Shown: piece after piece, positions 7,307-19,600 of the stretch | Layout of the letters: every line of letters starts with the position of its first letter | Numbering within the stretch: the stretch's first letter is position 1 | NCBI GenBank assembly: GCA_002781785.1 | Contig: PFGC01000063.1 | Location: 1-41,201 of the forward strand | From: Candidatus Kerfeldbacteria bacterium CG15_BIG_FIL_POST_REV_8_21_14_020_45_12 | Lineage (GTDB): Bacteria; Patescibacteriota; Patescibacteriia; UBA9570; XYC2-FULL-38-9 | Length of the DNA stretch: 41,201 bases | Direction: 5' to 3' | The notes under the pieces: generated by a model | Databases searched by the model: none | Seen by the model: only the letters and a program-made list of their open reading frames with translations | Told to the model about the DNA's origin: nothing | Translations under genes and position numbers: made by a program

Positions 7307-10300
7307 CTAAGGTGTTCCTCCGCCACTTTCCTTGCTTTTTCCAAATACTTTTCGGGCGGCGTCTAGCTCCTTGGACAAGTGTTTATTAGAGGCTAGGATA
7401 TCTGAATAATCATGATTTTGAGCGGTCTGACCGTAATGCATGAACGAAGCAATAACTGATGGATTAACATTGTTTGTTACCATTTGCCTAATAACTTGAG
7501 GCTCCGACATGCGACTTCGAGTATTGGCTGTCAGTTGCTTGAAGTAATGAGGAGTGGTTAATTCCTGACTGAAGTTATTTAACAATCCAGCGGTCTCACC
7601 CAGCATTTTGGAGAAATTACCCACACCGTCTTCCGCTAAAAAGGCTAGACGGTTGTATTGAGCCAAACCAGAGAACTTCATCTTGGATTTCTCACCTTGA
7701 ACAATCAATGAACGGATATCAGGGTGAACATATTGCACACGATCACCACGATACTCATAAGCACGAGCAATACCAAAATGACCAATTGACTCACCGAGCA
7801 TACCATTGTAGGCCATAGCACGCATGGAATCCTGCTGGTCCCAACCCATTTGCCCCACCATGAACTGACGACGGAAAAGCTCTTGACCTCTAGCATCAGA
7901 TCCAGGTTGCAAAGTATTGCCCCAATCATCCACACAACCTAGCTGAGCTAACCTAGCCTTCTTGGCGGGATCCTGATCATCAAATCCAAGAATACGTCCG
8001 TCAGCGTCTTTCTTCCAAAGATCATCGAATCTATTATCTCCCTGCATGTCTTGAATAGCCCATTTACCAAACAGTTCATTTTCGTCACCGTTGGTAGTAA
8101 TGCGCTTTAACACAGCTTCTACCATAGCTTGATTACCCTCGTTACGAGCACGATACATAAATTGACGAAGGTCTTGACTGTCTTTAATATTGCCAAGATC
8201 TTTTTCAGCTTCAGCCAGTTGGCGATTTCTGTTTAAAACCGCCTCAGTATTTCCACCAGCAGTTCTAGCAGATAATTCTTGAGCCATTCTATTGGAAGCG
8301 TTCTTTAAATCAAACACTCTAGCCTGCTTGGCTCCTAACATGTCAGAGAATGTCTGTTTTGGACGACCGTCATCGCCAAACTCAATTCCAGAAGCACGCA
8401 ATCTGGCAGCTTCTGTATCAGATGGATCATCAAGTCGCGCCTGAACCAAAGCGGCAGAAATTTCACTGGCCATACCTCCTTCACGAAGAGCGCCCCAAGT
8501 CGTTGGTCCAGCTAAAGCTCCCTGTAAAGCTGCCTTTTGTGCCTCCAAAGAAGCTCGGTCTGCTGCCGGTAGCGAGGTGTTGGCCAAAGCTGTGTCTAGA
8601 CCGTCTATTTTTACTTGAATGGCGCCTTTAATAGCTGGATCGGTTATTTCAACTGCCTGGTCGTTGGCGCCAGCTTTAGTTGATGCGATAAAGTCATCCA
8701 AAGCCTTCTGAGCTTCTGCTCTGTTACTGTAGCCAGCTGGAGTTCTGGTTTTTTCCGCCTCATACTCTTCTGTGGCAGTAGCTAACTCCTGATCATTAGC
8801 TGCTAGTTTTTCATATTCTCCACTGCGTATATCAGAGGCGCTGTTCCAGGCGTGCTTAACACCACGAGCGCTCAACACATTATCAAAAATATGTTTTCCA
8901 TTTTGACCGCCCGCTACCATCATGGCGCCGTATAAATATTTGGCGGCTTGACCAAGATTAACACCGCTACCATCTGGTTTAACGATAGCAGCACTTTCCA
9001 TGGTGGAGTTGGCTCTATTATCAAGAGCATCTTGGGTTTCCTTATTTTTACCTTCGGTTGAGGCAACTATTTGCTTACCGATGCCAGAGAAAAGCTCGGG
9101 GTTTAAAACTGTCCGGGCGGCAAAGTCCAAAGTACCGGCAATGCCATTGGAAACACGTCCGGTTGTACCTTTTTTAGACGCACGGTTTCTAGTAAAGGCA
9201 CCCATTGATACTGCTCCGCGCCTACCCATGTTCAATATCGCCCCTCTACCCTTCTTAGTTAGATCGCTTGCCTTATCAATAATACTAGCCGCTTCACCAG
9301 CCAGCTTTTTAACCTGTGAAAGGCTAAAAATCATCAGGACTGTCATGATCAGGAAGTTTGCTATTGTAGAAGGCTCAAGCGCCTGAAAGCCGCTGCTGCT
9401 CGGTGTATTTGGAACTCCAGCTGCCTTCAGGCTGGTGGCTAAACCAGAACTATTCGTAGTAATAACAGTTTGGAGAGTAGAGGTTCCAGAACCAGAACCG
9501 ACAGTACCACCAACACCAAAGGCTATGGATAAAGACAGCCACAAGAAAAAAGTTATCAGCGGTCCCATGATGCACCATTGACCAAAGCGCTGCCACCACT
9601 CAGAAGAATAACGGGTAGTGATTGGCAAAATCCTCGTGATGTAAGCAATTGGTGACAGTACAATTAATATCCAAAGGGCTACAATTCTGATTAACAAAAT
9701 GACTACAAAAACGGTCAGTATAGCCAGAGCTGTCCAAATCATTATGCCAGCCGCGGTAAAAGCGGCTAAGGTTGCTAGCACTCCGTTGCCAATATCGTCG
9801 GCGGGATTCAAATTTCCGACGCTAAAAATCCCGAACCCAGTAATTAATCCTGAAGCAAATGTCCCGGCAAACGATCCGCCAAAAGTAGCCATTGCCACCG
9901 TGGCTACATCTGTAAAAATACCGGCTATGCTCTTCGAGAAATTTATTAGAACGGCGAAGATAACAAATTTAGGAAGCGTCTGTTTCCAAGAATAAGCTTC
10001 AATCTTTAAAACCGTAGCAAGAGAAATGATTACCAAAATTATTGAAAAGAAAACGTTACAGACATTGCGAACCGTTTTCCATCCGGTAATAACCACTGGG
10101 ACGTTAACAAAACCTTCAGCGTTAAAAAAGGTCCAGAACCCACTCCAAGGGTAACCGATTACAAGCTCCAGTATCCAACCAACTATGGCTAAAAGGACAC
10201 CGGGAACGGCCATAGCCCCAAAGTACAGAATCATGCCAACAATAGTGGCTAATGATGTCATGAGCGAGCTTGCCTGAGTGGCCTGAGGGGTGAGCGGTAA

Positions 10301-10489
10301 ACCAGCTGCGTACATAATGCTACCAGCCAATACAAAGCCGACTACCAAAACTCCACTCCAATAAGCTGCCTTAAGACTAGCCTGTTTGATGGCCCGTTTC
10401 GATTTTTTGGCAACAGCAGATATAGATTCCTCTGTGGAAACCCATGTTTTTGTCCATTTTCCGAGCTGCTCTTCCCAGTTTTTGGCCAT
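7307..10489 (-). CDS. VirB6/TrbL-like polytopic membrane protein with long soluble tail
   Basis: 1060 residues. After a basic amphipathic N-terminus there are about eight hydrophobic segments between residues ~40 and ~395, including a long one with WTALAILTVFVVILL and the SEWWQRFGQW segment typical of VirB6/TrbL proteins. The remaining ~660 residues are soluble, helical and rich in Ala/Glu/Asp/Gln. VirB6 proteins form the inner-membrane channel of type IV secretion systems; the very long tail is typical of extended VirB6 forms. It is the first gene after a strong promoter (10525-10553), so it heads the operon running to position 1. No Shine-Dalgarno site precedes the ATG. The family call rests on topology and context. 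Confidence 0.78.
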   Translation of the reverse strand: MAKNWEEQLGKWTKTWVSTEESISAVAKKSKRAIKQASLKAAYWSGVLVVGFVLAGSIMYAAGLPLTPQATQASSLMTSLATIVGMILYFGAMAVPGVLLAIVGWILELVIGYPWSGFWTFFNAEGFVNVPVVITGWKTVRNVCNVFFSIILVIISLATVLKIEAYSWKQTLPKFVIFAVLINFSKSIAGIFTDVATVAMATFGGSFAGTFASGLITGFGIFSVGNLNPADDIGNGVLATLAAFTAAGIMIWTALAILTVFVVILLIRIVALWILIVLSPIAYITRILPITTRYSSEWWQRFGQWCIMGPLITFFLWLSLSIAFGVGGTVGSGSGTSTLQTVITTNSSGLATSLKAAGVPNTPSSSGFQALEPSTIANFLIMTVLMIFSLSQVKKLAGEAASIIDKASDLTKKGRGAILNMGRRGAVSMGAFTRNRASKKGTTGRVSNGIAGTLDFAARTVLNPELFSGIGKQIVASTEGKNKETQDALDNRANSTMESAAIVKPDGSGVNLGQAAKYLYGAMMVAGGQNGKHIFDNVLSARGVKHAWNSASDIRSGEYEKLAANDQELATATEEYEAEKTRTPAGYSNRAEAQKALDDFIASTKAGANDQAVEITDPAIKGAIQVKIDGLDTALANTSLPAADRASLEAQKAALQGALAGPTTWGALREGGMASEISAALVQARLDDPSDTEAARLRASGIEFGDDGRPKQTFSDMLGAKQARVFDLKNASNRMAQELSARTAGGNTEAVLNRNRQLAEAEKDLGNIKDSQDLRQFMYRARNEGNQAMVEAVLKRITTNGDENELFGKWAIQDMQGDNRFDDLWKKDADGRILGFDDQDPAKKARLAQLGCVDDWGNTLQPGSDARGQELFRRQFMVGQMGWDQQDSMRAMAYNGMLGESIGHFGIARAYEYRGDRVQYVHPDIRSLIVQGEKSKMKFSGLAQYNRLAFLAEDGVGNFSKMLGETAGLLNNFSQELTTPHYFKQLTANTRSRMSEPQVIRQMVTNNVNPSVIASFMHYGQTAQNHDYSDILASNKHLSKELDAARKVFGKSKESGGGTP

Positions 10490-10524
10490 AATTTGCGGAA
10501 ATTTTGATTCCGTTTCTTGAAAAA

Positions 10525-10553
10525 ATTATAACACAGTTTTTTGATTTTAACAA
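10525..10553 (-). promoter_or_regulatory. Sigma-70-type promoter of the VirB6-VirB4 operon
   Basis: -35 TTGTTA (10548-10553), 17-base spacer, perfect -10 TATAAT (10525-10530). It lies about 36 bases before the VirB6-like ATG and just after the terminator-like hairpin of the giant gene. Confidence 0.75.
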
Positions 10554-10610
10554 GTACGCTGCCCAATTGACAACCATATTAGGAAATGTAATCTATTTGG
10601 TAGACATTAT

Positions 10611-10636
10611 AAAACACCCCAATAAAGGGGTGTTTT
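10611..10636 (-). terminator. Terminator after the giant surface protein gene
   Basis: Perfect 10-bp stem AAAACACCCC / GGGGTGTTTT with a six-base loop, 22 bases after the giant gene stop. The stem itself ends in four Ts in either direction, so it may act on both strands, but only minus-strand genes flank it. Confidence 0.8.
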
Positions 10637-10657
10637 ATATATTGCCAGAATATCTAT

Positions 10658-13600
10658 TTAATAACGGACGTAGATATTACCATCGTAGGAATCGTAAGAG
10701 GTGCAAGTTCCGTCATTAGTGCGAGTAATGTCAGTGTACTCAGTTCCGCTACAGAAATTCCAGTTATCGGTTACTTCAACCCACAGCTCATACTTACAAG
10801 CTCCCCAGGCTGGATCATAATCAGCCTCTGAAGAACTGCCACCTAGTGCATACTTATCATAGTAAGCACTGGTTGGATCACAGGTATAGGTGTTTGAGTA
10901 GGAGTGACCATTAGTTGAGGCAGCCTCCCACGGATCAGACAGATAGCTGGCGTCAGAGAAGTCTCCGGTAGTATCTGGGTCAACAAACCAGGCAACTTTA
11001 ATTGTGTTAACTGGTTCCTGATCAGCATCAGCAGCCGTGTCGAAGGTTAGTGATACAGTATCACCATTCTGCAGGATCAAATCACCTGTGTCATTGTTAT
11101 CTAACTCAATATGATTAACCTCAGGTCTGATACCACAGTATTCGTCACTATCTCTAGTGGAGCCGTCGCAAACATCCATACTGCTGAAGTTTCCAGCGGT
11201 TGCAAATCCACTGAACAATGAAGCGTCGCCTGATGTTAGCTCACCGGCATTTCTTAGAGCGTCATCACCACTGCTACCAGCGGCTGGTGCGTAATAAACA
11301 TCACCTTGAATGTCTGCAAAGATCAAACGATAATGCTCCCAACCAAATTCCAAGGCTTTATTCAACTGAGATGCGTAGGTTGACTGGCCCGCTCCTTGGT
11401 GATCAAGATAGGTAAGACTAGTACAGGATCCGTTATCGCAACCTGAGACATCGTCACACATTTGAGCGTTGCCGTCGTCGTCTAGTTCGCTACAAATGCC
11501 CTGGAGACTGATCCATTTATCATCAGTGCAAGCAGAACCATCAAGCTCTCCCCCCGAGGAAGTATAATCGCCCTGACAACGCGTATCTCCACACTTACCG
11601 ATGCAAGCGTAAGGCAAGGTAGTTCCGCTCGCTCCATTCAGGTAAACCATCGGCAAATTAGACTGACTAATAGCGAAGAAGTCATACATATCAGATCCGC
11701 TAGTCGAGTTTTCTTCACCATCTTCTTCGTCTGGTCGCGTGTTACCAGTAGTGCTAAACGAGCCATACATGCTGCCTGCTCCCAGTTGAGAATAATCGAC
11801 AGGACCACTAATAGTGTAGGTGTATAGCAAGTCAGGGATTTGGAAGCCAGAAGAACTAGTGGCTCTAGTTCGCCAAGGCGTGGCCTCACCATCCTCAGTG
11901 GCTCCTTCAACTAACAGCAAACATGGTTCTTTTAGGTAGATGCTCCAATTGATATCGTGAATGCTTTGAACATCAGGCCGCGCTAGACCATCCCAATAAA
12001 CCAGATAAACAGCAGCTAAGTAACCGTCTTGGAAGTCGAACTTAGCCAGGTGCACGTTGGCGCCACAAGGATTGTGACCAAAGCACGAGTCTGTATCGGC
12101 GTCATTGTCTGAATAACGACTATTAAACAGGTTGTCTGAAAAACTGACTCCATCTACTGATCCATTATCAGTATCATCATCGATAGCCCCGGCAACATTC
12201 CAAGCATCTCCATTTTCGCCCAAGACAGAGTAATAGTTAAATGGATTAAATGGCGATGTTGAGCTACTGTCTCCATTCCAAACTGAATGACTTCTTTCAA
12301 TATTAGCCTGATTCTCTTGAGAAGTAATGCTTTTGCCATAGTAGAAATCAATATCATCAAGTTCGGCCTCTGTTAGATTCTCATCACATAGATCGCCGGA
12401 CCCAGTGCCACACCAAGCTCCTTTTTGAACAGCGTAGACTAGATCTTCATCAAGAGAGCCGCCACAGAGAGCGCCTGGATCGTCGTCTTTTCCAACCTGC
12501 CAGAAGAACGTGGTGTCATCCTCACTTGCCCCACCGGTCTGGTACTCTTCGAAATCAGCCGTGTCAAAACCATCAGATCCTTCGAGCCAGGCATTTTGTT
12601 TATTGCTTCCATTACAATCATTACTGCTGTAATAAGGTGTGCCCATGTCATAAACAATCCGGTCAATCTCCGAAACGTGAATCAGCTTTTCAACAGGCAG
12701 GTCAGTGATTTTCTTGAAGACCGCTGCCTCCTCATTGCCCGTTGAATCACCTGTATGCTCTCCGGCTTCAGATTCAACTCTTAAAGATTCAATATTGTGA
12801 TTAACCCGATAACCACCTGAATCATAGGTATTAACCATGTCGTAACCACCGTCAGTATAAGAGCTACTAACGTCATAGTCATTATCAACATCACTGGCGC
12901 CATAACAATAGTTACTGCTGCCGGAACAATCATCATCACTGGCACAGATTTGACCACCGCTAGAGCAAGCCCCTAATGTCTCGTTACCCTTTGCAACCAA
13001 ACAGCTATAAACAGGGGCCTTGTCTGAATAAGTTAACCTAGTTCGACCGGTAGTGTCTGGCTCACCAGACAGAATATCGATTGGCCACCAGGCTACACAA
13101 TCTTCGCTGTCTCCAGGAACAGTGTCATGTAGCAAACAATATCCCTTCCATCCACTGTAGATTGAACCGCTACTATCCTGATAATCACAAGAGTTACTGT
13201 CTTGTTCTGGATAAGCTCTACAATCTCGAGCCAAGCTGGTTGGATGATTTTCCGTTTGCGGATTTCCTTCCTTACGAACTTCTAAAGAAGGTTTCATTGA
13301 AACATTATCGATGGCAAAAGCCTTGCCAGCGTTATTGCTAGTTGCTGCTATAAACAGCGTACTGGTATCGGCAGGGTCAGTCTTGTTCTCTATGGTTAAA
13401 GGTCCAAATGCATAGCTCTCCATGCTTTCGCTCAGCGTGAAAGCTGATACGCTTTCTGAAATTTTTGAGGTGATATCAGAGACGATAGTGCTATAAGTGC
13501 CTGAAATATTATACTGAGTGCCGCCAAGCGAAGCTGTTAAAGCGTCATACCCCTGACTGCTAGTTGGGACGACACTATATAGACTGAAGTTTACTCCCCC

Positions 13601-16600
13601 ATAAGTATTGTCAAAGCTATTCTCATCTGACTGTGCCCAGGAGGAACCGCTGATATAAGGATCACCTTGTCCACCATTTTCTGGATCGGTGTCAGTAAGA
13701 AGGACAATGAACTTCTGGGCACCTGGGCGGAAATTTAATGACTCTGTTCCATTATTGATAGAATTATCAAAGATATTTGCCATCATTTCATAGTTGTAAA
13801 CCTGTCCTCCGTTTAGGTTTGAGGAAATGTAGGTCATGGCATTTGAAAACTCAGTAGCGTCAGTTGTAAAGTCTGTAGTCACTGTGCCATTGGCATTGTA
13901 CTCAAAACCGCTGGAAGTGCTGGAATAATCAGCAAAGTCTAGAATCTTTGGATAACGACTACCGCCTGTGGTAACAATACTCACCTGGTAATCAACTCCG
14001 GCTTCGTCAAAACCACTCACTAAGGCTGTTGTATTTGTGGCCACACTTGAAATGTAACCAGCCATAGTGCTTGAAGTATCGACAGCGAAGACGATATCAG
14101 CTTTAGCCGATCCTACCTCAAAGAAATCAACATTTTGCTCATCACTACCATACTGTAAGGCAACTTGCAAAAAGTCACTATCTGCATCTGGGGTTTCCAG
14201 CCATTTACCATCAAAGGTTACGACGTAATCCTGCCCCTGAACGATGTCGTCTGACACGTCCACTTGAACACCTGAATCCTGCCCGGACACCGGATCAACG
14301 AACAAGACATTGTTTAAATCAACATTCAGAGCGGCTACGTTTAGGTCACCACCATTAATTGGAGAGGTGCCAACATATGGACGATCTTCGTCATAATCAA
14401 TAATCGATACGCTGCTCCCGCCGTAGTTCTCCCACTGACTGTTTGTGCCAAATGTGTTGTCTTGGAAGTTTCCACACCAACCTTCCCAATATCCAATATC
14501 ATCAGTAGTTTCCTCGATTTCTAATTCTCCTAGTTTAGATTCAAGTAGAGTTTCAACTTCAAGCACTCGACAATGTTCATCTAGGGTGCAAGAGGCTGAC
14601 TTGTTTCGTCCGCCGGCAATTTGTCCGTAGTTCAAACCATCTGAGCCGTAGACGGTTTCGGCCTCGTCTCCATTACAAGTTACATCTTCAAAATCACCAT
14701 CTGCAACTATATCCGTAGTGCTAGCTGCACCACCAGAACCAATTTCTGCCATCCAATCTGTTGGATAATATCCGTATATGATATCGCTGGCACTACAATC
14801 AGAGTCTACCGAACAAGCATCTCCGTCGTTAGTTCCACCCTCGCAAACGCTGCTGACACAAGAACCGATCCATTCAGCACCAATGGTGATAAATCCAGAA
14901 TTATCTTGAATATCCAATAGGTCATTGGTGTTTCCAGGTTGAGTTGTCACTCGAAGCTCATCGTCGGAGCCTAATGAGTCTGGATCTCTAGTGTCTGCCC
15001 ACTCTGTACAAACTCCAGTATCTTCGTTTCGGCTCAAACAACGACCAATCTGGAAGCAGGTCTCTGAATCTATTTCCCCGGCGTCATTGACTATGATTCG
15101 GGAACTCCTACAAGACAACCATTCTGAACACTGGCGGTCGTTACGAACTTTTATAACAATGTTTGTGTCTGAGCTATTGGCCTGAGAATCACAAGCCTCA
15201 CTTGGCTCACCATCGTTAAAGGTGCAAGTTTCATCTGTAAAACTACTGTTAACAGCTTGCTGATCCTCTATAGCAGCTAGTGAGGTTAGAGAGTTGTCAT
15301 TTGAATCACGGAAAGATACGCAACCATCTTGAATATCAATCTCTCCGTTGCAAGTGTTGTCACCTGGATTTTCCGCAGCACCGTTTACAGTGTGATTCAA
15401 GTAAGTGTATTGATTATCCTCAGCAAAGCCAACGTTGTCAAAGTAGACGTGCGCTTGATCACTTCCTGACTCTACAAACACCCGAACATAGTAAGTGCTA
15501 CTTGGAAAGCTGTGTGACATGTTAGGACCAACTGTACCGTGAAAATGAACCCACTCATCAGTTGGAACCTCATCATCTGACCTAGAGCCACCTTCGTAGG
15601 CAGCTATAGCGTAATTCTCAACATCAAGACCATTGCTCAATTCGTTGCCACTGGCATCATAGTACAATAGTCCGATGGCAAATTCTGCATCAGCGGTAAC
15701 ACCGTAAACCTCTGCCTGTAATGTGTATATCTTATTTGCATCAACCGGATAAAGTACATTAGAGACACCAGCGGAAAGCGTGGCTGGAAAAGCCATGCAA
15801 TTATTTTTTCCTGATTTGGTTTTAAGCTCGAGAGAATTTGATCGGTGAAAAGCAAAGTCAGTACTTTGAGCGAATGTATCACAATCGCCGCTTTGATATG
15901 AAATTTCAGAAATGCTGTTACCGGTAGGCGTTGGGATTACTCCAGAAGCACCATCTCGGTTCATGAAAGCATTTGCGCCACTAGCAGAACTGGCCACACC
16001 CCAACCATCTGGCTTATCGTCAGCTGTGGTTGATGTTATATCGGAATTATCCTTAACGTTTGTCTCAGCGCTGAAGTCATCAATCATGGTAGCCATGTTT
16101 GGATCGACGTACAAAGTACAGCCACTGTATGGCGCAGTACATCGACCAACCCAACCAGAATCAGCGCTGTCGTTTGAGATACAACGATAGGTATTGGAGT
16201 CGCTTGAGTCAGCTGGACAATCATTATCGGTGCTACAGAGCTCATCCTCTCGTAAACCACCGTTACAGATAGGCCCCTTTGGTTGAGATGGCTCAGCCGA
16301 GTCATTTTGCAAGGGACAAGCATCACCGTCTGGTGTCAACCACTGACCAAGACTGGCATTGTATTCACAATATTTTTCTCCCGGATCTTTAAAGTAGGTT
16401 GTTGAACCTTGGCTATCTGTATACTGCTCACAACTACGTTGGTGCTCCTCACACAAAATAGTGTCGTAAGAATCAGGGTCATTAATAATATACTCAGCAC
16501 TGTAGGATTGAGGGTCTTCACTATCGTCCAATTCAGGCAAGCCGACCAGCTCACAAGCCGCGACTGATGAATCACACTGTACACTGTCGGTGATAACAAT

Positions 16601-19600
16601 GGTTGTAGCAACATCAGCTACGATATTCACATCGTCATTCGGAGTGTTGGTAGCCGACCATTCGTTATCCGCTTGATAAGATGTATAGAATGGCGTATCT
16701 GAATTTTGGGTTTTAATAATGGCCTCGCAACCTACTACGTTATCTGAACACAGGTTAGTGAAAGACTTTAGGTAATTTGTGACGTCTTGCTCATCTGTGT
16801 ACTCCTCACAACCTTCATATCCCAGGCAACTATCGGCACTTTCAAGAATCAGGTAGTGGCTGTTATTTTTTTGCAGCTCAACGTTGTCAATATAGACATA
16901 GCTATCGGTGTATTCGAATCCAAATTCCTCGTCTCCACTAACAGCCTCTGGGAAAGTAAATGGACCGACGCTGTATTTTTGCCACTCCGTACTCAAGTCG
17001 ATATCATCCTCTGAAAGGAAATTTGTTTCAGCAGTTTCAGCCGAATAGAAGTAAGGATAGATCAGTGAACCATCAGTGTCACTCTTGGCCCAGAAGGTAA
17101 CGACATAGCTATCAGCCTCATCAACCAAGCCGGCTACTGTTGTAGCGCCGCTGGTGGCTGCGTTAGTTGAACTAGTTCCAAGCGCCATGGATAAACCAGC
17201 ACTGGCTGTGACCGTTTCAGCTGAAACTTCAGCATCTCCCCAAACTGCTCCGTCATCAAAGTCTTCTTCGATAACAAATTCTACCGCACCTCCCGCAGAA
17301 CCTTTGTATTCTCGACAAAGATTGGCAGAAGCAGGACAGCTCTGGCTTTCATCTGGTATCGAGTAATAGACACGATCATCAAAAGTATTGCGCAAAGGCA
17401 CACAATCATCAGAGGCCGTTATAGTACTTGATTTATACCTCAAGTAATTTGCACCATCTGAATCAAACCATTCTGTACAATCTGGATCGTCACCAATGTC
17501 GCTAGCTGTACAATCATTATAGTTCGCGGAAAGTGTGTCACTATCAATACAGTTGGCGGTTGGTGTTTCTGAGGTGGACCCGTAAAGATCAAGATTGGTA
17601 CAAGGGCCAGCGTCTACATCTGATTTCTTTAAATACCAAGACCGCAACTGGTATCCAGAGATGTCGGAACCTTCAAAGGTATAGTAGGTGTCAATTTCCT
17701 GATCCTCAATTTCTTGAGTAGTTGGCTTAACACATTGACGGATGTATTTGTAATGTTCAACGCCTTCACCACCAAGAGATTCCTGGTCTAAGTTTACATA
17801 CTGTTCACAACCGACGTTATTGGCTGAGCAAGATGTGCCGGTATCAGGGATGATTGAGATCGATGGTAGACAACTCACACCACTGCCACAATCAAGCGTT
17901 TCTCGATCAGGTGAACAAGGGGTGGTTGTATCCTCACAATAGTAGCCTGTGCGTTGCGCAATGGCCTCTGCTAAATCCGCATCAAACGAACTATCTAGGT
18001 AAGTACTAAAACCACTCACGTCGTTGATAGGCGCGTTGTAAGGGGTTTCTTGTTCAATAAAGGCATCACAGCCAACTGTTTCTTCAACACACTGAGAGCA
18101 CTCTGCTCCAGTGTAATCTGATCCATCTCCGCAAGCCTCGGAATACGGGTTAGTAATTTGACCTGGAATTGGAGTATCAGACTCGCCGGTAACAGGAGTG
18201 TAGAGGTTGCAACCGATTTCACCAACGGTACAGGAATTAGCATCATTAAAATTCACGTAAACTAGATCATCAGAGTTTTGATAATCAGAAATACCCGATG
18301 AGCCTGAGTTTTCTTCAAGCGTAACGCCATCCAAAACGATATCGCAACCCGTGCCAGTTGTATTGAAGATGACACCGACGGTGGTTGCTGAAACTCCCGC
18401 GCTGAAGGTAACAAGATCGGAGGTGTAGGTTTGGAAACCGCTGCTGCTAGTTTCTCCAGCGTCAAAGTCGGTAGACTCAGTCATGGCAGAAACTCCAGGC
18501 CAGGTAGTATCTGTTGCGGGATCAGCAAATATTGATCCGGTCACACTACAAGTATTGGCATCGATATTATTATAGGTGAAGCTCAGGGAAAAACTGCGAT
18601 TCTCTAGCGCTTGACCGGTAGCAAAACGATGAACGATGCCACCAGCGACATCACCATCGTACTGCAAAGCAGAGTCACCATACAGCGCCTCGTTAACCGC
18701 GCGGACAGCTGAACCGCTAACTAATTCCCAACCCTGACAATTTTGAGGATTTGTATAGCTCGTGCATGATGCATCGCTAGAGGCAGAAAAACCAAAACTG
18801 TCATCATAAGGAGAGTCGACTGCCGTATCAGTTGGTCCAGCCAGATCGGTGTCGGCATTATCATAAAATTCAAAGCCGCCGTTGGCTAGAAGGTTAGCTC
18901 CTCCCTTTACCGGAATGGTTTCGGTACAGCCACTGTCTTGTGATGAACAGGAGGCTACATCGTCATCAAAGTTAATTGTAGTGTCAAAATCAACATCAGC
19001 ACTTGTCTCCGTACCAAGCGTGCAAGACTCTCCGGTATCAGTGTCACAAGTAAATCCACCCTCGGTGATATCACAGGTTGACGCGTCAGCAGCCGTACAG
19101 CCACAACTTAAAGCACTGCTATCGTAGGTAGAGCTACCGCTATCACAAGTTGAATAAACTTCATCTTGACCAGAGCATTGGAAAGCCTCATCAACTTCAT
19201 TGTAAGTACGGCAACGCCACTGGCAGCCAACGTTATCTACAGAACAATCGTCATAGTTAACTGTGTTTTGTAAGAGTGACTGATCATTACCAGCGTCGTC
19301 AGTAAATAACTCGCATGACGCGTAGTATGATGGGCAAGAATCACCCTCAAAACGGTAGATACGCTCCTGCTGTACACAATATCCATAGGCTTCACAAAAG
19401 CCATTTTCGTCTTCGGATAAACATGACTGCGGATCAAGACAGCTGGTCAAACGAGCAGTGAAAAGTTTTTCTGGAGTATTAACGGCTCCGTCATCGTCTA
19501 TAGCCTCTTCAGCCGCAATGTTGGTGGCGTATCCCTGTAATTTACAAAAAACGTCTGGGGCTTTTAGTGGCCAGTCTGGGTCAACTAATCCACAATAAGG

